Positions 1-7,689 of a DNA stretch of 21,205 nucleotides are shown here, one piece after another (within the stretch, counting starts at the first letter, position 1; each line of letters starts with the position of its first letter). Source of the stretch: JASBZA01 sp964392065 (GTDB lineage Bacteria; Bacillota; Clostridia; Saccharofermentanales; Fastidiosipilaceae). A program made the translations under genes and the position numbers. Below the pieces are notes generated by a model that made no database searches, had not been told where the DNA came from, and worked only from the letters and a program-made list of their open reading frames with translations. The stretch lies in contig CAYMOG010000022.1 in assembly GCA_964392065.1 (NCBI GenBank), forward strand, positions 1 through 21,205. Direction: 5' to 3'.

Positions 1-108
1 CATATTACCGAGTGGCAGGAATTTACGATTTCTAAGACACAATCCAAGCAAACGCAAATTCGTGCCACTTTTATAAAGGTGCCTTATTACGTAGTACTAG
101 AAACTTAA
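1..108 (+). CDS. 3' end of an unidentified protein gene (partial)
   Basis: Frame 1 is open from the first base for 35 codons and stops at TAA (106-108). The visible tail is hydrophilic and then ends in a short beta-like stretch (KVPYYVVLET). The start lies outside the window. I do not recognise the family, and there are too few residues to assign one. It lies on the same strand as the following membrane protein gene, 131 nt upstream of it. A chance open frame of this length cannot be excluded, so this is a tentative call. Confidence 0.35.
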   Translation, partial: HITEWQEFTISKTQSKQTQIRATFIKVPYYVVLET

Positions 109-203
109 GATTTTGCAAATCTATTCCCAATCTGCCTGCGAATATGGGTCCTAAATGCACTGGTGTGAAACCGTAGAGCGTGACACTAATCTTCAGGCTT
201 TTG

Positions 204-212
204 TGCTACAAT
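204..212 (+). promoter_or_regulatory. Candidate extended -10 promoter
   Basis: TGCTACAAT at 204-212 matches an extended -10 element (TGn plus TACAAT). The nearest -35-like hexamer, GTGACA at 180-185, is 21 nt away, which is too far, so any promoter would rely on the TGn element. It lies about 20 nt upstream of the GTG start at 240 and could drive the membrane protein-prfB-purH-nadD run. Confidence 0.4.
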
Positions 213-239
213 GTACTTTGAATTTAGGAGAGAAAAATT

Positions 240-1100
240 GTGAGTTTAGCATTTGTTATTGAAGCATTTAAATTCCATCGTTTGAAGAGCAGTCGCATAG
301 TACAGCTCTTATTTGTTTTTGTCCTCATTGTTAATTTTACGGCTTTGGCTTTTCCTATAGGCGATAGAGATTTTACGAATCTAGCGAATTATTTAGTAGG
401 GGTGACTACACAGTTAACCTTTGCGCCGGTTCAGAGTTATTTGGTGCCTGATGCGAGGAGAGAGGCTATTATTTCCATAGGAAATATAATTTTTCTACTA
501 AGTCGTTACCTGGTAGTCGTGATTAATACAGCTTTTGCGGCCTTATATGCGAGTGCCATGAATGCGGGTTTTGATGATTATCCTAATACGGATAGTTTGA
601 GGAATTTCTTCCGTAAATTACCACAGTTTCTGTTATTTGCCTTGCTGTTAGTGGTGCCCTATGTTTTCAGCTTACCTTTATTGAGAATTCCGTTTTATGT
701 ATTAGGGGCTGCTTTGGCATTTACGCCATTACTGATGATTGATAAGAATTTAGATATAAGGGAGGCAATGGACCTCAGTACAAAAGAAACGCATGGCTTG
801 AAGTTTCAAATGGTACTTGCTTTTTTATTTATGAATTTTATTGTTTCATTACCTAGAGATTTTATTCTCGCTATGGTGGGTGGTAGTACGGTGTCTTCGG
901 CACTTGTTGTGGCCTTTTTCATGGGAATTGTTGTATTGAGTTATGGTAGGTTGTGGTCACTATTCTATTTGTATAGGAGTAGAGCGTATCCTAGTCGACG
1001 TTTACACCTAGGCTATCATCCGGATGATCTAAGCGATTTTTTCGCAGAGATCAATCGTCAAGTGGATGAAGAGAAGCAAGATGATGAAGATGACTATTAA
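240..1100 (+). CDS. Multi-pass integral membrane protein of unknown function
   Basis: This is a 286-residue protein starting at GTG, nine nucleotides after AGGAG (226-230). Hydrophobic segments are visible near residues 20-40, 80-105, 128-150, 150-167, 188-207 and 215-240, suggesting five or six membrane spans. The C-terminal tail is short, cytoplasm-like and highly acidic (ends EEKQDDEDDY). The stretch around DKNLDIREAMDLSTKETHG, followed by a hydrophobic helix, resembles the internal repeat style of DUF975-like or glycerophosphodiesterase-associated membrane proteins, but I cannot assign a family with certainty. It ends 14 nt before prfB and is probably cotranscribed with it. No catalytic motif is visible. 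Confidence 0.8.
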   Translation: MSLAFVIEAFKFHRLKSSRIVQLLFVFVLIVNFTALAFPIGDRDFTNLANYLVGVTTQLTFAPVQSYLVPDARREAIISIGNIIFLLSRYLVVVINTAFAALYASAMNAGFDDYPNTDSLRNFFRKLPQFLLFALLLVVPYVFSLPLLRIPFYVLGAALAFTPLLMIDKNLDIREAMDLSTKETHGLKFQMVLAFLFMNFIVSLPRDFILAMVGGSTVSSALVVAFFMGIVVLSYGRLWSLFYLYRSRAYPSRRLHLGYHPDDLSDFFAEINRQVDEEKQDDEDDY

Positions 1101-1114
1101 ATAAAGGAGTATGC

Positions 1115-2221
1115 ATGGCCGATTTCACCCAGATGAAGAGTCAAGTTAAGCAATATGAGGAACCTCTACAAGAATTAGAGAATGCGCTTCATATTCAACA
1201 GATTGAAGATCAATATCAAGAATTAAGTCAACGGGCACAAGAGCCCGATTTCTGGAATTCTCCAGAAAAAGCCCAGATTGTTCAAACGCAAATGAAGCAT
1301 ATGGAAGATAAGCTTGAACGTTTCCGTAAGTTGGAAGCTCAGTTTGAAGAGATTTTTCTTTTAATTGAGATGGGTGAAGAGTCGGATGACGAAGACGTTT
1401 ATTCGGAGCTTATTGATACCTTTCGTAATTTCCAAGAACAATATGAGGCTATGCGACTAGAAACGCTACTTAATGGAGAGTACGATGATAAAAATGCCAT
1501 TGTTAGTCTACATGCAGGTGCAGGTGGAACGGAAGCCATGGACTGGGTGTCCATGCTCTTTCGCATGTATAGTCGATGGGCAGAGCAACATGATTATCAG
1601 CTGAAGGTAAATGATTTTCTAGATGGAGAAGAAGCTGGACTTAAGAGTATAGCTTTTTCCATAGAAGGGCCGAACGCCTACGGTTATCTCAGAGGAGAGA
1701 TGGGTGTTCATCGTTTGGTGAGAATTAGTCCATTTGACTCTTCTGGACGGCGGCATACCTCTTTTGCTTCCCTTGAGGTTGTACCTGAACTCGATGACAC
1801 TATCAATATAGACATAAGGCCGGAAGATATAAGAGTCGATACTTTTCGTGCTTCTGGAGCGGGTGGGCAGCATGTTAATAAGACTTCGTCTGCTGTACGT
1901 ATTACGCATTTACCAACCAATATTGTGGTGTCTTGTCAGAGTGAGCGAAGTCAAATTCAGAACCGAGAAACGGCAATGAAACAGTTAAAATCGAAGCTTT
2001 TTGCTTTGGCCAAAGCCCAACATATGGATAAAATTGATGATATTAAGGGTGAACAATTAGAGATTGCGTGGGGAAGCCAAATTCGCTCTTACGTTTTCCA
2101 GCCCTATCGCATGGTCAAGGATCATAGGACAAATTACGAGGATTCGGATGTAGAAGGCGTAATGGACGGAGATATAGATGCCTTCATTACTGCTTATCTT
2201 TCTATGCCGAATGAAGAATAA
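1115..2221 (+). CDS. prfB: Peptide chain release factor 2 (RF2), without programmed frameshift
   Basis: RF2 recognises UGA and UAA stop codons in the ribosomal A site and triggers peptidyl-tRNA hydrolysis. The 368-residue protein has the RF2 tripeptide anticodon SPF at 205-207 and the catalytic GGQ at 250-252, the same positions as in E. coli RF2 as I recall it. Residue 246 is Ala, the common bacterial residue. The N-terminal domain is helical and acidic. The ATG at 1115 follows AAGGAG (1104-1109). An overlapping ATG at 1111 is out of frame. Many bacteria need a +1 frameshift at codon 26 to make RF2. Here the frame is continuous: codon 25 is still CTT but codon 26 is CAT, not TGA. It sits 9 nt upstream of purH. 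Confidence 0.97.
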   Translation: MADFTQMKSQVKQYEEPLQELENALHIQQIEDQYQELSQRAQEPDFWNSPEKAQIVQTQMKHMEDKLERFRKLEAQFEEIFLLIEMGEESDDEDVYSELIDTFRNFQEQYEAMRLETLLNGEYDDKNAIVSLHAGAGGTEAMDWVSMLFRMYSRWAEQHDYQLKVNDFLDGEEAGLKSIAFSIEGPNAYGYLRGEMGVHRLVRISPFDSSGRRHTSFASLEVVPELDDTINIDIRPEDIRVDTFRASGAGGQHVNKTSSAVRITHLPTNIVVSCQSERSQIQNRETAMKQLKSKLFALAKAQHMDKIDDIKGEQLEIAWGSQIRSYVFQPYRMVKDHRTNYEDSDVEGVMDGDIDAFITAYLSMPNEE

Positions 2222-2230
2222 GGGGAGTTT

Positions 2231-3823
2231 ATGAAAAGAGCATTATTAAGCGTATCGGATAAGAATGGTATAGTGGAGTTGGCACAAGCCCTTGTAAGCA
2301 AGGGTTATGAAATTGTTTCTACGGGTGGGACGGCAAAGCTTCTTAGAGAAGAGCATATTTCGGTTACAGATGTCGCTGAGATTACCCATTTTCCTGAAGC
2401 ATTGGGTGGCAGAGTTAAAACTTTGCATCCTGTTATACATGCGGGGATTTTGGCGAGAAGAGATGTAACAGAAGATATGGATTTCTTAGAGGATGAGGAG
2501 ATTGTGCCGATAGATTTAGTTGCAATTAACTTATATCCGTTTAAGGAAGTTATCATGAAACCTGATACGGACTTGGCACTGGCAATAGAGAATATTGATA
2601 TTGGTGGTCCAACGCTCTTGAGAGCGGCTGCGAAAAATGCTCAATCAGTTACGGTTTTATGTGATCCAGAAGACTATAAATTGTTTTTGGAAACGGAAGA
2701 GAATCAATTAACAAATCTTCGTCGAAGACTCCAGGCGAAGGCATTCCGTCATACGGCTTATTACGACTCTCTCGTATCGAATTATTTAACGGATCATTTC
2801 ATTGCAGAAGAATATCAACGATGTAATGGCGACGCTGAATTAGAAACTGAATATCAAGAACATATTACCGACGCCAAGTCTCAGTTGGTTATGGCTTTTG
2901 ATCAAGTTCAAACGCTACGTTATGGCGAAAATCCTCATCAAGCGGCCACTTATTATCAAAATAGTTTACCCCTATCCGGGAGTTTACCGATGGCAAAACA
3001 GCTTCAAGGCAAAGAACTTAGTTATAATAATATTCAAGATGCCAATGCAGCTTTGGAAATTATCAAAGAGTTTGAAATGCCGACTGTAGTCGCTGTGAAA
3101 CACGCCAATCCGTGTGGCGTTGGGAGTGCTGAAACGCTTGAAGAAGCTTGGCATTTAGCCTATGAAGCAGATCCTGTCTCTATTTTCGGAGGGATTGTAG
3201 CCGTCAACCGAGAAGTCAGCTTGGAGATTGCTCAGGAGCTTGCGAAAATATTTTTGGAGATTGTAATCTGTCCTTCTCTAGATGAAAAAGCAGAAGAATT
3301 ACTTAAGAAGCGTAAAAGCCTTCGTGTATTGATTCTTCCTAATATTTCAGAGAAACCAGATCCTTCCGCAACTATGGCGAAGACGGTCTATGGAGGACTT
3401 CTTGTCCAAGAAATGGATAGAGGAGTTATTACGGAGGACGATATTCGAGTAGTTACTCAAAAAGGTATAGACGAAGACGATTTCCAGAAAATTCAATTCG
3501 CGATGAAAGTGGTAAAGCATGTTAAATCTAATGCTATTTGCTTAACGCAAGGTTTCCAAACAGTAGGAATCGGGCCAGGTCAGACCAATAGAATTACAGC
3601 GGTAGAAATTGCAACTAGGATGGCTGGTGCACAGGCAAGGGGGAGTATTATGGCTTCCGATGCTTTCTTCCCTTTTGATGATTGTGTACGTGCAGCAGCG
3701 GAAGCGGGTGTAAGACTTATCGTTCAACCAGGTGGATCAATTCGCGATGAAGATTCGATCCGAGCGTGTGATGAATTGGGGATTGCAATGGTCTTCACGG
3801 GCAAGAGAAATTTCCGTCATTAG
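2231..3823 (+). CDS. purH: Bifunctional AICAR transformylase / IMP cyclohydrolase
   Basis: This enzyme catalyses the last two steps of de novo purine synthesis: formylation of AICAR by 10-formyl-THF, then closure to IMP. At 530 residues it is full length. The N-terminal MGS-like cyclohydrolase domain (about 1-195) shows STGGTAKLL, RVKTLHP and GGPTLLRAAAKN. The transformylase part shows LRYGENPHQ, the catalytic KHANPCGVG segment (Lys290-His291), SDAFFPFDD near 476-484, QPGGSIRDED, and the conserved C-terminus TGKRNFRH. The ATG at 2231 follows AGGGGAG just downstream of the prfB stop. No other pur gene is in the window, so it is separated from any pur cluster. Its folate cofactor links it to folA/thyA downstream. 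Confidence 0.97.
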   Translation: MKRALLSVSDKNGIVELAQALVSKGYEIVSTGGTAKLLREEHISVTDVAEITHFPEALGGRVKTLHPVIHAGILARRDVTEDMDFLEDEEIVPIDLVAINLYPFKEVIMKPDTDLALAIENIDIGGPTLLRAAAKNAQSVTVLCDPEDYKLFLETEENQLTNLRRRLQAKAFRHTAYYDSLVSNYLTDHFIAEEYQRCNGDAELETEYQEHITDAKSQLVMAFDQVQTLRYGENPHQAATYYQNSLPLSGSLPMAKQLQGKELSYNNIQDANAALEIIKEFEMPTVVAVKHANPCGVGSAETLEEAWHLAYEADPVSIFGGIVAVNREVSLEIAQELAKIFLEIVICPSLDEKAEELLKKRKSLRVLILPNISEKPDPSATMAKTVYGGLLVQEMDRGVITEDDIRVVTQKGIDEDDFQKIQFAMKVVKHVKSNAICLTQGFQTVGIGPGQTNRITAVEIATRMAGAQARGSIMASDAFFPFDDCVRAAAEAGVRLIVQPGGSIRDEDSIRACDELGIAMVFTGKRNFRH

Positions 3824-3834
3824 AAAGAGGTACT

Positions 3835-5037
3835 ATGGCTATTGCCATTTATGGAGGGACCTTTGATCCCTTCCACTTAGCACATAAGAATATTGTCAAG
3901 AGTTTGTTGAAATCTCAGAAGTTTTCTGCTGTTTATGTTATCCCAGCAGGTATTTCTCCCCACAAAGGAGATGTGGAGATTCAGTTTTCCACGTATCGCT
4001 ATATGATGGCACGCCTTGCTTTGGCCAAATATGATGACGTTATTGTCAGCGATTATGAGATTAAGAAGGAGAGTATTTCGTATTCTATCGATACCATACG
4101 TTATTTCTACGAGAGTGTTTTAGAAGAGGATGAGGAAATCTATTTCGTCTTGGGTTCGGACTCCTTGATGCAAATAGAGACTTGGTATAAACCTGCAGAA
4201 ATTATGTCGGAAGTGATTTTATATGTGGCTTTGCGACCTGGTGGCGAAAGATCGGTTGAATTAGAACGACAACAGAAACATTTGGAGAATAAATATAGGG
4301 CGAGGATTCAGTATTTCGAGAATAAGCCTATGCCTATTTCTTCGACCGTAATACGTAATAAGATTAAGGCAGGGGATCTCGAGAGTATTGAAGTGCCGAA
4401 AAAAGTAAAAGCTTTTATTATGACGCATTTTCTCTACCAAGATAGTCCCATAGAAATTTTCTCATCCGAGCAAATTAATCAATTGCGTAAGTATGAGCGT
4501 CAATTGATGCATTTCATGACACCTGAACGCTTGACGCATAGTTTAAATGTAATGTATGAAGCGGTTCGTTTGGCCAGAAGGTTCGGTGTTTCGCCTTGGT
4601 CTGCTGCAGTAGCCGGTATTTTACATGATGTAGCAAAAGAACAAGATTATAAGAAATTCCCATCTGTACTAGAGCGTTTAGATGAAGAGACACTGGCTAA
4701 TAAATCGATTGTGCATGGGCCGGTTGGGGCAAGTTTCGTTCGGGCTTATTTTCATGTAGAAGAACCTGCGATTTTAGATGCAATTTATTATCATTCGACG
4801 TTAAGTCCTGTACCTACGGATTTGGAAAAAATTGTTTTTTTGGCGGATAAAACGGAACCTGGTAGAGATTTTACAGATTTAGCTGAGATTCGGCAAATGG
4901 CACAGTTAGATTTAAATCGAGCTGTATTAATGACGATTGATGCGACGGCAATCGTGTTGAAACGGAATCGTAAAAATTTACATTCTGATACGATTAAGGC
5001 GAAACAGTATATTAGTAGATTAGATAGCGAAAAGTGA
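3835..5037 (+). CDS. nadD: Fused NadD (NaMN adenylyltransferase) and YqeK-type HD phosphohydrolase
   Basis: The 400-residue protein joins two enzymes usually encoded by adjacent genes. Residues 1 to about 200 are NadD, which makes NaAD from NaMN and ATP: GGTFDPFHLAH (7-17, with an HxAH version of the nucleotidyltransferase HxGH motif), VIPAGISPHK (35-44), GSDS (107-110) and ISSTVIR (168-174). Residues about 215-400 are a YqeK HD domain with a full set of metal ligands: His235, His264-Asp265, His294, His320 and Asp338. YqeK of Bacillus subtilis is described as a diadenosine tetraphosphate hydrolase. The frame is continuous across the junction, and no stop or start with a ribosome binding site interrupts it. 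It is the only complete gene here ending in TGA. RsfS follows 34 nt downstream, the usual YqeK neighbour. Confidence 0.95.
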   Translation: MAIAIYGGTFDPFHLAHKNIVKSLLKSQKFSAVYVIPAGISPHKGDVEIQFSTYRYMMARLALAKYDDVIVSDYEIKKESISYSIDTIRYFYESVLEEDEEIYFVLGSDSLMQIETWYKPAEIMSEVILYVALRPGGERSVELERQQKHLENKYRARIQYFENKPMPISSTVIRNKIKAGDLESIEVPKKVKAFIMTHFLYQDSPIEIFSSEQINQLRKYERQLMHFMTPERLTHSLNVMYEAVRLARRFGVSPWSAAVAGILHDVAKEQDYKKFPSVLERLDEETLANKSIVHGPVGASFVRAYFHVEEPAILDAIYYHSTLSPVPTDLEKIVFLADKTEPGRDFTDLAEIRQMAQLDLNRAVLMTIDATAIVLKRNRKNLHSDTIKAKQYISRLDSEK

Positions 5038-5071
5038 TTATAATTGTTCTATCAACATTTTCAGGAGGAGT

Positions 5072-5425
5072 ATGAAAATAAATAAATCAAAACAAGAAAT
5101 CAAAGCATTAGCCCAGTTTATTGCCAGCGTATTGGAGGATAAGAAGGCTAGAGATATTGAAATTATTGACATTGGTGAACGTTCTTCGTTGGCAGATTAT
5201 TTTGTCATTTGCTCTGCAGGGTCTAATACGCAGGTCAAGGCACTGATTGGTGAAGTCGAAGAGCAAGTAGAAGAGCATCATCAGTTGAAACCTAATAATT
5301 CTGAAGGCTTTCAGAGTAGACGTTGGGTGTTGCTAGATTATGGCGATATTGTAGTCCATGTTTTCCTCGAAGAAGAGCGTAAATATTATGATTTAGATCG
5401 TTTATGGAAGCTTGAAGAAGCCTAA
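5072..5425 (+). CDS. rsfS: Ribosomal silencing factor RsfS
   Basis: RsfS (YbeB/Iojap family) binds ribosomal protein uL14 and blocks subunit joining when nutrients are short. The 117-residue length is typical. Family signatures are DIGERSSLADYFVICSAGSN (about 36-55), then EGFQSRRWVLLDYGDIVVH and the C-terminal ERKYYDLDRLW. The ATG at 5072 is preceded by AGGAGGAG. The gene closes the nadD-yqeK-rsfS neighbourhood that is widely conserved in Bacillota. No clear terminator is visible before the comEA regulatory region. Confidence 0.96.
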   Translation: MKINKSKQEIKALAQFIASVLEDKKARDIEIIDIGERSSLADYFVICSAGSNTQVKALIGEVEEQVEEHHQLKPNNSEGFQSRRWVLLDYGDIVVHVFLEEERKYYDLDRLWKLEEA

Positions 5426-5436
5426 TGCTTTAAGAA

Positions 5437-5454
5437 TTGTAGGTATTTGTAGGT
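5437..5454 (+). repeat. 10-bp-phased direct repeat upstream of comEA
   Basis: The octamer TTGTAGGT occurs at 5437-5444 and again at 5447-5454, with starts exactly 10 bp apart (one helical turn). The second copy covers the -35 region of the TATAAT at 5467-5472, where no good -35 hexamer is present. Same-face direct repeats in this position are typical of an activator such as a response regulator. This role is inference. Confidence 0.5.
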
Positions 5455-5466
5455 TTTTATTAGCGT

Positions 5467-5472
5467 TATAAT
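5467..5472 (+). promoter_or_regulatory. -10 element of the comEA promoter
   Basis: A perfect TATAAT lies 55 nt before the comEA start. At a 17-nt spacer the -35 position reads TATTTG, a poor match, so activation through the upstream direct repeat is plausible. Transcription would start near 5479. Confidence 0.55.
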
Positions 5473-5487
5473 AGAAGTTTTTTCGAT

Positions 5488-5521
5488 ACACTTCTTCTAA
5501 GAATATATTTAGAAGGAGTGT
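5488..5521 (+). promoter_or_regulatory. Hairpin enclosing the comEA ribosome binding site
   Basis: Bases 5488-5500 pair with 5509-5521 to form a 13-bp stem (one G-U pair, 5493/5516) with an 8-nt loop. The 3' arm contains the Shine-Dalgarno AGAAGGAG (5511-5518), and comEA starts at 5528. In the folded form the ribosome binding site is fully paired. The four T's after the stem leave open that it also acts as a weak terminator. Confidence 0.6.
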
Positions 5522-5527
5522 TTTATT

Positions 5528-6172
5528 ATGTCAAGTAATACGAAAAGTTTCCCAATAATTAAAGGCATTATCTTCGTTGTTTTCTGTTTGCTAGGTCTGG
5601 TGGCTTATCTTTTCTCTCAATCGGGAAATGGGAGTAAGGAAGTACGCATCTTCGCAGAAGAAAGACAAGACGTTGTAGAAATAGTGAAGAGTAAGGAAAT
5701 GGATCTAGTTTCTCCTAGTGAGACAACTCCTATGAAGACTTTTCCTGTCTATGTAACAGGCGAAGTCGTTAAGCCAGGTATTTTTGAGATTAAGGAGGGG
5801 ACTTATTTGTATGAACTTATTGAGCGTGCAGGAGGTTTTACTAGCGAAGCGGCGCAAGAGGCTTTTAATTTAGCTTCTTTAGTGCAGGCGAATGCTCATA
5901 TCCATATTATGTCTATGCAAGATTTGGAAGAAGGAAAAATACCTAATAATTCAATACAATCAGAATCTGCAGAGACGGAGTTAGTAAACATTAATAACGC
6001 CAATAGCGAAACTTTACAAACGCTCCCTGGAGTTGGAGAGAAGACGGCACAAGCGATCATTCAATACCGTGAACAACATGGCCCCTTCCTAGCTGCAGAA
6101 AATTTGATGGATGTGCCGGGAATTAAGGAACAGAAATTTTCTGCTCTTGAAGCTTACATTACGGTAAATTAA
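5528..6172 (+). CDS. comEA: Competence protein ComEA, DNA receptor
   Basis: ComEA binds double-stranded DNA outside the membrane and delivers it to the ComEC channel during transformation. The 214-residue protein has a short cytoplasmic N-terminus, one membrane anchor (about 11-29), an SLBB domain (about 74-135, with VYVTGEVVKPGIFEI), a linker, and a C-terminal double helix-hairpin-helix (about 150-214; INNANSETLQTLPGVGEKTA and MDVPGIKEQK). This is the standard ComEA layout. The gene stands alone: comEB and comEC are not adjacent. Its start is fixed by AGAAGGAG, which is buried in the hairpin at 5488-5521, so translation may be gated. Confidence 0.93.
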   Translation: MSSNTKSFPIIKGIIFVVFCLLGLVAYLFSQSGNGSKEVRIFAEERQDVVEIVKSKEMDLVSPSETTPMKTFPVYVTGEVVKPGIFEIKEGTYLYELIERAGGFTSEAAQEAFNLASLVQANAHIHIMSMQDLEEGKIPNNSIQSESAETELVNINNANSETLQTLPGVGEKTAQAIIQYREQHGPFLAAENLMDVPGIKEQKFSALEAYITVN

Positions 6173-6260
6173 TATTTCGAGAACTTACTTTTCTGACAGC
6201 ATTTTCTGGAACTTTCTTGTACACTAGTAAGAAGTAATAAGATGAGATAAGAGGTATATT

Positions 6261-7094
6261 ATGGCTAGAGCAGACGATATTTTTATTCAGAATTGTAGAG
6301 ATATTATTGATCATGGTTTTTCTTCTGAGGGATATAACGTACGGGCAGTTTGGGAAGAGGATAATGTTTTGGCCCATACCGTTAAACAATTTGGAATTGT
6401 AAACCGTTACAATTTAGCGGAAGAATTTCCGATTCAAACTTTACGTAAGATTAACTTCCAAGCTACAGTAGATGAGCTCCTATGGATATGGCAGAAGAAA
6501 TCGAACAACGTTAATGATCTTAATAGCAAAATATGGAATGCTTGGGCTGGTGAAGACGATACGATAGGCAAAGCATATGGGTATCAGCTCGGCGTGAAAC
6601 ATGAATACGCAGAAGGTACATTTGATCAAGTGGACCGTGTTCTTTTCGATTTGAAAAACAATCCTTATAGTAGAAGGATTATGACGAATATTTATGTACA
6701 TCAAGATTTACATGAGATGAATCTCTATCCTTGTGCTTATTCTATGACTTTCAATGTTACTGGAAATAAGCTTAATGGAATCTTGAACCAGAGATCCAAT
6801 GATATGCTTGTAGCAAATTCTTGGAATGTTACCCAATATGCTGTACTGATCCATATGTTTGCCCAGGTTAGTGGATTAGAAGTGGGTGAGTTAGTCCATG
6901 TTATTAGCGATGCCCATATTTATGACCGACACATACCTATTGTAGAAGATCTCTTGAAGAGAGAAACTTATCCTGCTCCGAAATTAATAATGGATCCTTC
7001 TATCACCGATTTCTATGATTTCACGGTGGATTCTTTCCAATTGGAAAACTATCAACATGGTCCTGTAATCCGTAGGATTCCTGTGGCGGTATAG
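6261..7094 (+). CDS. thyA: Thymidylate synthase
   Basis: ThyA methylates dUMP to dTMP with 5,10-methylene-THF and releases dihydrofolate. The 277 residues include YSRRIMTN (136-143; phosphate-binding arginines), the nucleophile Cys158 in LYPCAYSM, QRSNDMLVANSWNVTQYA (177-194) and SDAHIYDRH (216-224). Around the catalytic Cys the usual PPCH reads YPCA, and the C-terminus (RRIPVAV) differs from the classical MAV/PV end. It is therefore a divergent but apparently complete member, with the catalytic residues I can recognise present. The ATG at 6261 follows AGAGG. The upstream 88 nt contain no promoter I would defend. It is paired with folA 11 nt downstream, which recycles its dihydrofolate product. 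Confidence 0.95.
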   Translation: MARADDIFIQNCRDIIDHGFSSEGYNVRAVWEEDNVLAHTVKQFGIVNRYNLAEEFPIQTLRKINFQATVDELLWIWQKKSNNVNDLNSKIWNAWAGEDDTIGKAYGYQLGVKHEYAEGTFDQVDRVLFDLKNNPYSRRIMTNIYVHQDLHEMNLYPCAYSMTFNVTGNKLNGILNQRSNDMLVANSWNVTQYAVLIHMFAQVSGLEVGELVHVISDAHIYDRHIPIVEDLLKRETYPAPKLIMDPSITDFYDFTVDSFQLENYQHGPVIRRIPVAV

Positions 7095-7105
7095 AGGAGG
7101 AATTT

Positions 7106-7627
7106 ATGGAAGCTATTGTCTTGGTCGATAGTAATTGGGGAATAGGGTGTAACAATAAGCTTCTTGTACGGATTAAAGCTGATATGAAACGTTTCAGTGC
7201 CTTGACAACTGGGCATACGGTTGTGACTGGGAGGAAAAATATATTGTCTTTTCCTAATGAGAAACCGTTAGATAATAGGCGCCACCTCGTGTTAAGTCGA
7301 AATGAAAATTTTGAGAGAGAGGGTATAGAAGTTTTTCATGATGTCTCCTCTGTATTACAAAAAGTTAAAGCGATAGAAGAGCAAGGAGAAAAAGTATATC
7401 TTATTGGAGGCGCATCGGTTTACGAACAACTCTTACCCTATTGCACTTATGTAGAAGTAACGGAAGTCGATAAGGCATTTCCTTGTGTTGACGTATATTT
7501 CCCTAAACTTAATGAAGATGAGAGGTGGGAAGAAGTATGGCGATCTGAGACGCAAGAAGTTGAAGCAAAAGTACCCTATACCTATCATTGGGTGCGCTAT
7601 AAAAATGTAAACGTAGAAACTTATTAG
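7106..7627 (+). CDS. folA: Dihydrofolate reductase
   Basis: DHFR reduces dihydrofolate to tetrahydrofolate with NADPH. The 173-residue protein shows NWGIG (10-14), the active-site acid Asp26 in ADMKRF, the NADPH-binding TGRKNILSFP and VYLIGGASVYEQLLP. The loop before the acid reads LLVRIKAD, where E. coli has MPWNLPAD, so the Pro, Trp and second Pro are all replaced. A similar LLxxI loop is, as I recall, found in a clostridial DHFR subgroup. The ATG at 7106 follows GAGGAGG. The 11-nt gap after thyA supports cotranscription and a joint role in dTMP synthesis. A strong terminator follows. Confidence 0.94.
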   Translation: MEAIVLVDSNWGIGCNNKLLVRIKADMKRFSALTTGHTVVTGRKNILSFPNEKPLDNRRHLVLSRNENFEREGIEVFHDVSSVLQKVKAIEEQGEKVYLIGGASVYEQLLPYCTYVEVTEVDKAFPCVDVYFPKLNEDERWEEVWRSETQEVEAKVPYTYHWVRYKNVNVETY

Positions 7628-7644
7628 TTATTATTGTGTATTTG

Positions 7645-7676
7645 TAAAATAACCGGCTTATGTGCCGGTTATTTTA
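7645..7676. terminator. Bidirectional intrinsic terminator between folA and yihY
   Basis: A 13-bp perfect stem (7645-7657 with 7664-7676) surrounds a 6-nt loop. The GC-rich top is AACCGGC/GCCGGTT, with A and T runs on the two flanks. It lies between two convergent genes, 18 nt after folA and 14 nt from the yihY stop, so it can serve both strands. Confidence 0.9.
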
Positions 7677-7689
7677 TTACTTGTCTGAA

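Noticed and set aside
113..123. TTGCAAATCTA shared with the T-box promoter (11390-11400), a possible promoter or repeat
   Set aside because: No -10 element follows at a suitable distance at 113; the match is short and AT-rich and probably chance.
6184..6231. CTTACT/AGTAAG inverted repeat before thyA as an operator
   Set aside because: The arms are only 6 bp and 36 nt apart, with no further symmetry.
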